A stretch of DNA of 16,954 nucleotides, from contig CAIWHF010000050.1 in assembly GCA_903912405.1 (NCBI GenBank), positions 1-16,954 on the forward strand, given 5' to 3'. This document shows positions 8,193 to 16,129 of this stretch, one piece after another. Numbering within the stretch: position 1 is the stretch's first letter; every line of letters begins with the position of its first letter. A program made the position numbers and the translations under genes. Source of the DNA: an uncultured Bacteroidota bacterium (lineage in GTDB: Bacteria; Bacteroidota; Bacteroidia; Chitinophagales; Chitinophagaceae). The notes beneath the pieces were generated by a model. The model was not told where the DNA came from. It did no database searches and was given only the letters and a program-made list of their open reading frames with translations.

Positions 8193-9329
8193 CTATTGGC
8201 TTTGCGCTACCAATTTAAAGGAAGCTATCACAGGATTATGATCGGAATAAGTAGCCATCTTAGGACAATCGAATGATTGGATATCTCCAATTCGATAGTC
8301 ATAAAAAATATAATCGATGCGTAATGTAGGTGAGAACAAATTATAGGTTCTGCCAAAACCACTTCCTTTCTCTACAAATGCATCGAGCATATCACCTTTC
8401 AATGCTTTATAAACAAAGGAACCTGGGAGGTCATTAAAATCGCCACAAACTACTGTAGGATAAGGGCTAGCAGCAATCAATTCTTTAATTTTAGACGCTT
8501 GCATGGCCCTGTTTTTATAGGCAATCGCAAATCGATTTATAAATAAGCGTGCATATTGATAGGTATAACCTAATTTATTAAAATCCTTTTTTAAAACTTG
8601 AATATTCTTTTTCTCTGCATCGCTCAAACCAAATGTTATTAAATGTAATACTATTACACGTACTATTTGCTTCGTTGGCATTTGTACATCTGCTAATAAA
8701 AGCGCATCATTATCTGTTAAATCTATTTCTTCAAAGTGCTTTATCGGATATTTACTAAATAAGGCGGTACCCGTTAAATAAGTTCCAATTTTATGTGCGG
8801 CAACAAAGCGGAATTCTTTATACCCATTTTTATTAATAATGGATTGCGTGTAGGGTTTTAATTGATTACTAGCCAAACATCTAAACTCAGGCAAACACAG
8901 CACATCAACTTGTTGTTGCTCAATAAAATCTTGTATACCCTCCGGCACTGATTTTTTAAAAGGAACGGTATAAACACCCAATCCATGTACATTCCATGAC
9001 ATGATGGAACAACTAGTATCACTACTAGCTAATTGTACAGTGGGGCTATGAAAGGCAAATAAAGGCAGCACTATGGAATGGGCAATCAGTATCGTAGTAA
9101 GTGATAAAAAGGCACGGTATTTTTTAGATGTAAATAACCATAGCACTATAAAGATGATGTTTATAAAAACAGCAAAGGGGGTAGTAAGCGAAAATAAGGC
9201 TAAATTAGAAATAGATAAAGCACTAATAAAAGAAGCCCAAAAACAAGCCAATAACCATCCTATAGCTAATAAATTAGCTAACAACAAACTGTTGCGCACA
9301 ACAGTACGTATGCCTTGCCATGCTTGCAT
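8193..9329 (-). CDS. Membrane-anchored endonuclease/exonuclease/phosphatase (EEP) family hydrolase
   Basis: A 378-residue protein with about three N-terminal membrane helices (roughly residues 14-36, 43-66 and 73-93), followed by an EEP-fold (DNase I-like) catalytic domain. Metal and catalytic motifs are in order: SWNVHG (N113), LPEFR (E148), LHL (H229), GDFND (D297 and N299), RIDYIF (D339) and YSDHNPV (D363, H364). The topology would place the catalytic domain on one face of the inner membrane, outside the cytoplasm if the N-terminus is inside with three spans. EEP enzymes cleave phosphodiesters in DNA, RNA, phospholipids or phosphorylated lipids, and the substrate is not predictable from sequence. 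It starts 2 bp after the inactive rhomboid; I recall the order rhomboid, rhomboid-like, EEP as common in Bacteroidota, which suggests a shared membrane-related role. Confidence 0.9.
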   Translation of the reverse strand: MQAWQGIRTVVRNSLLLANLLAIGWLLACFWASFISALSISNLALFSLTTPFAVFINIIFIVLWLFTSKKYRAFLSLTTILIAHSIVLPLFAFHSPTVQLASSDTSCSIMSWNVHGLGVYTVPFKKSVPEGIQDFIEQQQVDVLCLPEFRCLASNQLKPYTQSIINKNGYKEFRFVAAHKIGTYLTGTALFSKYPIKHFEEIDLTDNDALLLADVQMPTKQIVRVIVLHLITFGLSDAEKKNIQVLKKDFNKLGYTYQYARLFINRFAIAYKNRAMQASKIKELIAASPYPTVVCGDFNDLPGSFVYKALKGDMLDAFVEKGSGFGRTYNLFSPTLRIDYIFYDYRIGDIQSFDCPKMATYSDHNPVIASFKLVAQSQ

Positions 9330-9331
9330 TT

Positions 9332-10162
9332 TTAGGATTGAGATAGTTCTTTTAGTTGTTCTTGTTCTTTAGCAGAAAGCGACTCCATACCAGACTCATG
9401 AATTTTATCTAGCAAGATATCTAAAGCAGATTTCTTTTCTTCAACTTCTTTTATAGCTTTTTGGTGCTGATTAATTGTTTTTGCTTCTAAAAAACTAAAT
9501 AAGTCATATACCCAAGTGCCAATTGGAATGCCTCTTCGTAACAATTTTATATACAAGAAACCACTTAGTGCAGCACTCAATAACAAGGCCAATTTAGGAA
9601 GTGAAGTATAAAAATTGGCAAACGACAAGGCTGCATAAACCAATACTACAACATACATAGGAATAGCCAACTGATCGCCTACATAAAACTTATGCTTAGG
9701 GGATAAGGTGATGATAGCTACTCCTAGCGCCATTACACCAGCATAAGAACCCAACATCCAATTTACATACATATAATTTTGCAAGGGTAATAATTGAATG
9801 CCTAAGAAACATAAGCCGCCAATTAAAGTACCATAGACAAAAATGGGTATGACTTGCTTATAACCTACCAAGTTTTGAATAGCTTGAGCAAAGGTATAGG
9901 CCCAAATCATATTTGTAACCCATTCCCAAAAACCTATATGCACCCAAGCATAAGAAAAGAGGGTCCACCATACATGAGGAAATTGATGCACTTCAGGCAA
10001 AGCGGTATTAGAAGCCGTTCTACTCATAGCATCAATACCGGTAATGCCCAGTATGAGCATGACTACGCGCGTGAAATGGAAAATTATAAAACCAGTGCCT
10101 GTTGCAACGATTAATTGCATGGCACCATTTTTTTTATAGGGAGCTATTTGTATTCGTTTCAT
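9332..10162 (-). CDS. Catalytically inactive rhomboid-family membrane protein
   Basis: A 276-residue polytopic protein with a rhomboid-like core (helices at about 17-40, 65-95, 103-125, 133-153, 167-187 and 190-207) and a cytoplasmic C-terminal tail. Compared with the active rhomboid just upstream, the first oxyanion-region His (H75) and Asn (N84) of the HxxxxHxxxN region are kept, but the middle His is E80. The nucleophile motif GASGAV is changed to GSYAGV (138-143), placing Tyr where Ser should be, with the only serine shifted one position. The AHLGG histidine of the last helix is absent. It should therefore not be a protease. The tail (about 245-276) contains LDKIHESGMESLSAKEQEQL, a short helical motif that I recall at the C-terminus of many Bacteroidota rhomboid-family proteins. 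It lies 3 bp after the active rhomboid and 2 bp before the EEP gene. Confidence 0.85.
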   Translation of the reverse strand: MKRIQIAPYKKNGAMQLIVATGTGFIIFHFTRVVMLILGITGIDAMSRTASNTALPEVHQFPHVWWTLFSYAWVHIGFWEWVTNMIWAYTFAQAIQNLVGYKQVIPIFVYGTLIGGLCFLGIQLLPLQNYMYVNWMLGSYAGVMALGVAIITLSPKHKFYVGDQLAIPMYVVVLVYAALSFANFYTSLPKLALLLSAALSGFLYIKLLRRGIPIGTWVYDLFSFLEAKTINQHQKAIKEVEEKKSALDILLDKIHESGMESLSAKEQEQLKELSQS

Positions 10163-10165
10163 GAA

Positions 10166-10984
10166 TTAATAAAAATGAGTTCGATCGTGTTTTTTCCAAT
10201 ACGTTAAAATAATAAAAGCCATCAACATGCCTCCTAAATGGGCATAATGTGCAATATTATCACCAGCAGAGTTTTGAACACCTGCATACAATTCAAATAA
10301 AGCGTAGAGCGCAACAAAGTATTTTGCTTTTATAGGCATTAAAAAATAGACGTATAGTAAGGTATTGGGGAATAAATATCCAAATGCAAATAGTAAGCCA
10401 AAAACAGCTCCAGAAGCACCTACCGTAGCTTGGTTGTATAATACATTTTGATACTGAATGACTAAGTGATTCGATGCATTGATAAAACTACTATCATTTG
10501 GGTTATCCATCCATGCATTAATAAAATCTTGAAAAGGGGCTAAGTTTATGCCTTGATGTTTTACAAACAAGGTAAATTGATCTACACTGGGCTGTTGTTG
10601 ATAGAGCTCAAAAGCATGTTGGAATTGTGCATATTCGTAAGAAAGTACGCCCAAATGCATGCACGCTGCACCGATACCCGTAACCATGTAAAACAATAAA
10701 AAACGCTGACTGCCCCAGGTATTTTCTAATACGCTACCAAACATCCAAAGGGCAAACATATTGGAAAGCAAATGCATAAAATTTCCATGCATAAACATGT
10801 GTGTTAACAATTGCCATGGTTTGAAATAATCAGAGCGCCAATAATGCAAACCCAAATATTGTGATAAGTCGATCTGCATGCGCTCCAAGGTAAATTGCAA
10901 GGCTAAAAATAAAACATTGATGATAATCAAATTTTTAACCACCGGTGGCATGGAGCTAAATCTATTAGACCTATAACTATTCAT
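10166..10984 (-). CDS. Rhomboid family intramembrane serine protease
   Basis: A 272-residue, six-helix rhomboid. The catalytic dyad is S191 in GASGAVFG (189-196) and H249 in HYAHLGGM (246-253). The oxyanion region HGNFMHLLSN gives H66, H71 and N75, as in GlpG. The L1-like segment carries WMFGSVLENTWGS (80-92), matching the conserved rhomboid 'E-wG' pattern. An unusually long loop (about residues 113-178), predicted outside the bilayer, separates helix 3 from the Ser-bearing helix 4. Rhomboids cut transmembrane substrates within the bilayer; targets here are unknown. It follows the MutS-like gene after 40 bp and precedes the inactive rhomboid by 3 bp, so the two are almost certainly made together. 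Confidence 0.95.
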   Translation of the reverse strand: MNSYRSNRFSSMPPVVKNLIIINVLFLALQFTLERMQIDLSQYLGLHYWRSDYFKPWQLLTHMFMHGNFMHLLSNMFALWMFGSVLENTWGSQRFLLFYMVTGIGAACMHLGVLSYEYAQFQHAFELYQQQPSVDQFTLFVKHQGINLAPFQDFINAWMDNPNDSSFINASNHLVIQYQNVLYNQATVGASGAVFGLLFAFGYLFPNTLLYVYFLMPIKAKYFVALYALFELYAGVQNSAGDNIAHYAHLGGMLMAFIILTYWKKHDRTHFY

Positions 10985-11024
10985 TGTTATTCATTTTTAT
11001 TATCGAGTTACAAGATACATTGTT

Positions 11025-12350
11025 TTAAACGTTATTATTTAAAATGCTCAATACATTCTCTTTTTTAAGAATTTTATAACCAATTCGGTCGGTAGAAATA
11101 CCTTTTTTTAGTTCGTAACTAAAGCTATAGGTATCATCGCTTTGTTCTTGGATTTCAAAATAAGCAAATTGCACTTTTTCATTGTTCTGAAAATGTTCTG
11201 CTGCTTCATATAAATGGGTAGACAATATCATCAACTGTTGCTCTTGATGCAATAAGCCTTCTAAAATAGCTTTAGTACATTCATTAGCATCATGCACATT
11301 AGTGCCTTTAAACAATTCATCCATAAGGAGCAATAAACCTTTATGTGCTACAACAGACGATACTGTTTGCTTAATCCGTTGCACTTCCGACATGAAATAG
11401 CTTTCTCCTTTAAATAAATCATCGGCAATTTGCATATTCGTTACCAAACCATTTCTAAAACTCACTGTTAGCTTTTGAGCAGGCACACCCATTCCTAAAT
11501 GCGCTAATACGGTAGCAATACCTACTGCACGTATACAAGTGGTTTTGCCAGACATGTTAGCACCTGTTAAAATGAGTAAGGGTTGCGCTTTACTAAGCGC
11601 AAGTGAAAATGGAATTGCCTTACTAAGTAAAGGATGCACTAATTCTTCTGCATCAAAAACATTAACTTCTGTAGCGGAAATAGTAGGAAACACCCATTGA
11701 TATTGACTAGTAGCCTTAGCCATGGATAAAAAAGCATCTAGCTGTGCCAATTGTTCAATTGCTTTATGCGTATTGGATTTTAATACTCTTCGTGCTTGAT
11801 AAACAAAAAGTTCTTTCTCATGAAAGGATGGCGCTTGCTTAGCAGACACTAAATTTTTAAGAAGCGGTTGCTCTAATATGGCATTCCAAATAGCAATTTG
11901 CTTAGCCACACTTTCGGGCACCTCACGCTTTTGAAAATACGCACAAAGTGCTGCTAGTCCCGAATAAAAATCTACAAACTGCTGATAGGTAGATTGTATA
12001 AAAGCATATGCAGACTGCTGAAATACTTTCTTTAGAAATGTTTGCAAGAAAAAAGAATAGCTACTAGGCACACCGGTAAATGTATCTGCCGTTTCAAAAA
12101 ATTGCTCGAGCAATAAGAGTGTGCCATTGCTTATGGTAGAAGGCCAGCAAGCAGTATGCTGCACCATAAATTGAATAGTTTGTTGCTGAGCAATACAATC
12201 TTCCCAAGTAGCAGGCGTTTTTAATACTAATTGTTTGAGATACTGTTTCCCTTGCGAGCTTATTGTAAAATCGATATGCTCAAAAAGGCTTTTTTGACCT
12301 TCTTCTGGGAAAATATGCAAATCCCTTTTGGATTGCTTATCTAGTATCAT
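11025..12350 (-). CDS. Short MutS-family ATPase
   Basis: A 441-residue protein keeping only the lever/clamp-like helical part and the ATPase domain V of MutS. Walker A is TGANMSGKTT (262-271), Walker B LLLLMDE (339-345) followed by LFKGTN (compare the MutS DELGRGT), and STH (377-379) is the switch region. The mismatch-recognition and connector domains of MutS are absent, as is the Smr nuclease of MutS2. The N-terminus (DKQSKRDLHIF, 4-14) resembles a small MutS-like subfamily of about 430-450 residues that I recall in Bacteroidota, so it is probably full length. Such proteins are often labelled mismatch repair, but without domain I that is doubtful; binding of branched or recombination DNA is an alternative. 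Its ATG overlaps the dihydroorotase stop (ATGA), so translation is coupled. Confidence 0.88.
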   Translation of the reverse strand: MILDKQSKRDLHIFPEEGQKSLFEHIDFTISSQGKQYLKQLVLKTPATWEDCIAQQQTIQFMVQHTACWPSTISNGTLLLLEQFFETADTFTGVPSSYSFFLQTFLKKVFQQSAYAFIQSTYQQFVDFYSGLAALCAYFQKREVPESVAKQIAIWNAILEQPLLKNLVSAKQAPSFHEKELFVYQARRVLKSNTHKAIEQLAQLDAFLSMAKATSQYQWVFPTISATEVNVFDAEELVHPLLSKAIPFSLALSKAQPLLILTGANMSGKTTCIRAVGIATVLAHLGMGVPAQKLTVSFRNGLVTNMQIADDLFKGESYFMSEVQRIKQTVSSVVAHKGLLLLMDELFKGTNVHDANECTKAILEGLLHQEQQLMILSTHLYEAAEHFQNNEKVQFAYFEIQEQSDDTYSFSYELKKGISTDRIGYKILKKENVLSILNNNV

Positions 12351-13690
12351 GCTCTATCAAATTTTAATCGCATGCCATAAACGCCATCTACCACTTTAGC
12401 TTGCTCATATACTATGGCTCCATTTACAATTGTAGTATGAATGGAGCTTGTAAATTCAGTACCCTCCAAAGGCGACCATTGACACTTATACAGCAAAGAT
12501 GCTTTCGTAACAGTAGTTGGGGTATCTAAGTCTACCAAAACTAAATCGGCATAATAACCTTCTCTTATAAAGCCACGCTCTGCTATCTGAAAACAAATAG
12601 CTGGCGCATGCGCCATTTTCTCTACTACTTTTTCAATACTGATAATTCCTTTTTTTACATAAGACAGCATCATTTGCACACTGTGTTGTACCAGCGGCAA
12701 TCCGGCAGGAGCTGCACTATACGCCTGTTGTTTTTCTTCCCATGTATGCGGTGCATGATCGGTAGCAATAATATCTAAAGTATCGTCTAGGAGTGCTTTC
12801 CAAAGTGCTTCTTTATTTTCGGGCGCTTTAATAGCTGGATTACATTTTATTTGATTGCCTAAACGTTCATAATCATCGGCTGTAAAATGCAAATGATGCA
12901 CACATACTTCATTCGTAATTTTTTTGTCTTTCAACGGAAGCATATTAGAGAAAAGTCCTAGTTCTTTGGCCGTACTGATATGTAATACATGTAAACGTGT
13001 ATCATACTGTTGTGCTATTTGAATAGCGGCCAAAGTACTTTCATAGCAAGCATGCACATCACGAATCAATGGATGAAAGCGGGCGTGATCGGGATTTGGA
13101 TAATTTAATTTGTTAGCTGCTACAACAGCTTCAGTTTCACAATGTGTTGCAATTAATACTTCTGCTTCTGAAAATATTTTATGCAATACGGTATAGTTAT
13201 CTACCAACATATTACCCGTACTAGAACCCATAAAAATTTTAATACCGCAAATATCCTTTTTCTTTTTATTGGTTTTGAGCACTTCTTCCACATTGTCGTT
13301 GGAGACACCCATAAAAAAAGAATAATTAGCCGGTGAGCAGGCACTAGCTATCGCATATTTTTGTTCCAATAATTCTTGTGTTAATGCCGCCGGCACCGTA
13401 TTAGGCATTTCCATAAAGGTAGTAACACCTCCTGCCACAGCAGCACGAGATTCTGTTTGAATAGAGGCTTTATGCGTTAAGCCCGGTTCTCTAAAATGTA
13501 CTTGATCATCAATAGCACCTGGCAATAAATAGTTCCCATTGGCGTCTATCACATGCATTTCAGGCGTAGCAGATATGGATGCATCTATTCGCTCAATTCG
13601 TTGTCCTACAATCAATACATCTTGTAGTTTTATTGTACCTTCGTTGACAACATGAGCGTTCTTAATGAGTATCTTATTCATGATAGGCAT
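12347..13690 (-). CDS. pyrC: Dihydroorotase (class I amidohydrolase type)
   Basis: A 447-residue amidohydrolase that closes carbamoyl-aspartate to dihydroorotate in pyrimidine synthesis. Motifs are DDQVHFREPG (61-70), EMPNT (94-98), the bridging carbamylated lysine K151 in IKIFMGSSTGN, H183 in ATHCE, H237 in LHVLHIST, NEVCVHHLHF (260-269) and catalytic D311 in ATDHAPH, followed by GLPLVQ. The first histidine of the usual HxH metal pair is Q63; I recall this DDQVHFREPG form in other Bacteroidota dihydroorotases, so it is probably a lineage trait rather than damage. Hydantoinase or allantoinase relatives are possible, but the REPG motif and the position favour dihydroorotase. The start could be M1 (13690) or M4 (13681); both fit. 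It heads the minus-strand cluster. Confidence 0.9.
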   Translation of the reverse strand: MPIMNKILIKNAHVVNEGTIKLQDVLIVGQRIERIDASISATPEMHVIDANGNYLLPGAIDDQVHFREPGLTHKASIQTESRAAVAGGVTTFMEMPNTVPAALTQELLEQKYAIASACSPANYSFFMGVSNDNVEEVLKTNKKKKDICGIKIFMGSSTGNMLVDNYTVLHKIFSEAEVLIATHCETEAVVAANKLNYPNPDHARFHPLIRDVHACYESTLAAIQIAQQYDTRLHVLHISTAKELGLFSNMLPLKDKKITNEVCVHHLHFTADDYERLGNQIKCNPAIKAPENKEALWKALLDDTLDIIATDHAPHTWEEKQQAYSAAPAGLPLVQHSVQMMLSYVKKGIISIEKVVEKMAHAPAICFQIAERGFIREGYYADLVLVDLDTPTTVTKASLLYKCQWSPLEGTEFTSSIHTTIVNGAIVYEQAKVVDGVYGMRLKFDRA

Positions 13691-13769
13691 ACTGTTTATG
13701 TGATTTTTATTTTGGTAAAATTAAGCTGTTTATCTCAAGGAATAATTTTTAATAATAAAAAATAATTTA

Positions 13770-15437
13770 ATGTTGAATTTATTTAAGAAAAGCACCCTGT
13801 TATGCCTGATGGCCCTTTCGAGCTTAGCGCAAGCGCAAACCCGTTATATAGGTAAATCTCAAGAGTTACAAGAACAAATTGATCGTTTAGAAGCGCTACA
13901 AAACCACAACATACCTTATTGGGTGGGCGCCATTAAGCCGTTTACAAGCAATTCGATTATGCCTTTGTTGGCTAGTTTAGATTCCATTTATCAGCATGCA
14001 GATGCTATTGATAAATTCGGAATTGAGAAAATTACTAACGCCTATTTATTTGTGCCCATTAAATTTTCACAAACCAAGCGTAGCTTTTTAAAAGCTTTGT
14101 ATAAAAACCCCTACAACGGATTTACATACCAAGAACCCAATATAATCCAATTAGCGATCAATCCGCTTTTGAATTTTCAAGTTGGCACGGAGCAAAATAA
14201 TCAAACAGGCGTATTAGTCAATACCAGAGGTATTGCTATAAATGGCATAGTGGTTAATAAAATAGCTTTTTATGCTTCCTTCTGCGACAATCAAGAAAAT
14301 CCGCTTTCATATATAGGGAAACGCATTAACCAACAACAAGCCGTGCCGGGAGTCGATTACTATTTAAACAGAAGTCAAAACCAATATGATTATTTAAGTG
14401 CTCAAACCTATATTCAATTTCCTTTAGTAAAAAAATACATTCAAGCGCAAATAGGCTATGGGAAACAGTTTTGGGGCTACGGACAGCGCTCTTTATTTTT
14501 AAGCGATTACTGCGCAAGTGCACCCTACTTACACCTGCATAGTCAGTTCAAAAAATTTAGCTACGATAATCTCTTTATGGAATTAACACCGCAATACATG
14601 AGGGGGGGCGACAAAGTACTCGATCATAAATACGCAAGTTTTCATCATTTAAGTATGCATGTGCATCCCAAACTAGAAGTGGGCATTTTTGAATCGGTAG
14701 TGTTTGGAAGACCCAATCATTATGAGTGGAGTTATTTAAATCCGCTCATCCTATTACGCCAAGCAGAACGCTCACAGGGCAGTCCCGACAATGCGTTGAT
14801 GGGTTTTGATTTTAAATGGAAAGCGCCCAAGCATTTTCAAGTATATGGGCAATTATTGTTAGATGAATTTAATTTAAAAGAAATGACCCACAGCAATGGA
14901 TGGTGGGGTAATAAATACGGATTTCAACTGGGGGTAAAAGCTTACAATCTATTTAAGATTCCACATTTAGATGCACAGCTAGAATACAATCAAGTACGTC
15001 CATTTACCTATGCGCGCGATTCCGTAAGTAATTATACGCATTACAACCAAGCCATAGCGCACCCATTAGGCGCTGGATTTAGAGAGTGCATAGGCATATT
15101 GCGTTATCAATGGCATAAAAAATGGAGCTGCAGTATCCAACAAGTGATGTATACAAAAGGAGTAGATACGGGATCTAGCAATTTTGGAAATAATATTTTT
15201 ACCGCCTATAATACAAGAGTTCAAGACTATGGATTTCAAACCATTTCGGGTATAAAGAGCAAAGGTGCTTATACCAATTTTCACATAGCCTATGAATGTA
15301 TACCCAATTTATATTTAGAGGCTGGTTTTATTCAGAGAACCTTGAGCTATCAAGCATCGCAATTGCCCGAAGAAAAAACGAGTGCTATTTATAGCGGTAT
15401 CCGTTGGAATATGGCAAGAAGAACCGTTGATTTTTAA
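13770..15437 (+). CDS. Wzi-like capsule-assembly outer-membrane beta-barrel protein
   Basis: A 555-residue secreted protein. Residues 1-23 form a signal peptide (hydrophobic LLCLMALSSLAQA, cleavage after AQA or AQAQ). The body shows alternating beta-strand patterns and ends in the aromatic TVDF, as outer-membrane barrels do. Segments resembling the Wzi family are the NPLLNFQVG strand (131-139), YGKQFWGYGQRSLFLSD (230-246), HLSMHVHPKLEVGIFESVVFGR (split around 293-314), YLNP (322-325) and QLLLDEF (361-367). E. coli Wzi attaches K-antigen capsule to the cell surface; in Bacteroidota this family is widespread and its role is not settled. No capsule genes adjoin it. It is divergent from pyrC (79 bp gap) and monocistronic, ending at a strong terminator. 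Confidence 0.78.
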   Translation: MLNLFKKSTLLCLMALSSLAQAQTRYIGKSQELQEQIDRLEALQNHNIPYWVGAIKPFTSNSIMPLLASLDSIYQHADAIDKFGIEKITNAYLFVPIKFSQTKRSFLKALYKNPYNGFTYQEPNIIQLAINPLLNFQVGTEQNNQTGVLVNTRGIAINGIVVNKIAFYASFCDNQENPLSYIGKRINQQQAVPGVDYYLNRSQNQYDYLSAQTYIQFPLVKKYIQAQIGYGKQFWGYGQRSLFLSDYCASAPYLHLHSQFKKFSYDNLFMELTPQYMRGGDKVLDHKYASFHHLSMHVHPKLEVGIFESVVFGRPNHYEWSYLNPLILLRQAERSQGSPDNALMGFDFKWKAPKHFQVYGQLLLDEFNLKEMTHSNGWWGNKYGFQLGVKAYNLFKIPHLDAQLEYNQVRPFTYARDSVSNYTHYNQAIAHPLGAGFRECIGILRYQWHKKWSCSIQQVMYTKGVDTGSSNFGNNIFTAYNTRVQDYGFQTISGIKSKGAYTNFHIAYECIPNLYLEAGFIQRTLSYQASQLPEEKTSAIYSGIRWNMARRTVDF

Positions 15438-15466
15438 TTGTTAAAGTTTTGAGATAATAATCCTAT

Positions 15467-15500
15467 AAAAAAGGGCTTCCAAATTGGAAGCCCTTTTTTT
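15467..15500. terminator. Bidirectional Rho-independent terminator
   Basis: An 8 bp GC-rich stem (GGGCTTCC 15473-15480, GGAAGCCC 15486-15493) with a 5-base AAATT loop. It is flanked by A6 on the left and T7 on the right, so it ends in a U-tract when read from either strand. It lies between the convergent Wzi-like gene (ends 15437) and the unknown gene ending at 15516, and should stop both transcripts. Confidence 0.93.
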
Positions 15501-15515
15501 ATAATTAGCTACATG

Positions 15516-16046
15516 CTATACCACTTCTAAATTATAGTCTTGGTAGGTAGCACATAATTCTACAGCATAATCTTTGCTGAAATAGATCTTTGGATTGAAT
15601 CTTGAAAACACAGGATAGCGTGTATCTGGTATAGACTTGTCGATAAAATTATAGCCAGCCAAAAACAATTGTTGGTCGGTAATTTTAACACGATACACTC
15701 TTCTATGCTCATATTTATCCAACATCGCAATCAACTCATTTTTATCCATACGTGCTTGAGAAGTTAACTTTTCTACATGCACTACTTCGCCATTGTCTGG
15801 TTTGTTGGTAAAACGCAATTCAAAATTATGCACAAAGCAACTGAGGCAATATACATTTTTATAAATAACAGCTGGATTGTTTTCGTCGCCAATAATACGT
15901 ACATCGGTTAAGCCCGATAAACGAAAGAACTCTAATAGACGTCTGTTTCTGCGTTCGATAACTTCTTTTGTAACGCCTTTGCCTGGCGCAGAAGAAGGGT
16001 CTAAATTTGGATTATTTTCTTCGCGGGCAAGTGATAAATCTTTCAT
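15516..16046 (-). CDS. Conserved-looking hypothetical protein, 176 residues
   Basis: I do not recognise this protein. I placed the start at the ATG at 16046 (MKDLSLAREENN); a longer frame would need a TTG at 16058. It has no signal peptide and no membrane helix, so it is probably cytoplasmic. The N-terminal about 25 residues are polar and probably flexible (NNPNLDPSSAPGKG), then a basic helix VIERRNRRLLEFFRLSG (29-45). An alpha/beta body follows, with a CLSC pair (C67, C70) and a tyrosine-rich end (YFSKDYAVELCATYQDY, 155-171). Codon use resembles the neighbours, so it is not obviously foreign. It is monocistronic, closed by the shared terminator, with a possible promoter element at 16133-16140. 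Confidence 0.82.
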   Translation of the reverse strand: MKDLSLAREENNPNLDPSSAPGKGVTKEVIERRNRRLLEFFRLSGLTDVRIIGDENNPAVIYKNVYCLSCFVHNFELRFTNKPDNGEVVHVEKLTSQARMDKNELIAMLDKYEHRRVYRVKITDQQLFLAGYNFIDKSIPDTRYPVFSRFNPKIYFSKDYAVELCATYQDYNLEVV

Positions 16047-16129
16047 AAATTTCAACAAATTTTAAAATGTTATTGGTTGTGTTTAAAATAAAAAAAACTT
16101 TATTAAAATAGCAAATAGTACCTTAAGTT

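Noticed and set aside
11025..12350. MutS-like gene as a truncated mutS pseudogene
   Set aside because: The reading frame is intact from a coupled start to the stop, ATPase motifs are complete, and the length fits a small MutS-like subfamily.
13708..13714. TATTTTG upstream of the Wzi-like gene as a -7 promoter element
   Set aside because: It is one base short of TAnnTTTG and has no suitably spaced TTG upstream; in AT-rich DNA this is weak.
15467..15500. Hairpin as part of a repeat array or small RNA
   Set aside because: It is a single copy with poly-A/poly-T flanks between convergent gene ends, which a bidirectional terminator explains fully.
16047..16058. TTG start extending the 176-residue gene by four residues
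   Set aside because: The ATG at 16046 is the better codon and the extra residues add no recognisable feature; no ribosome binding site decides it.
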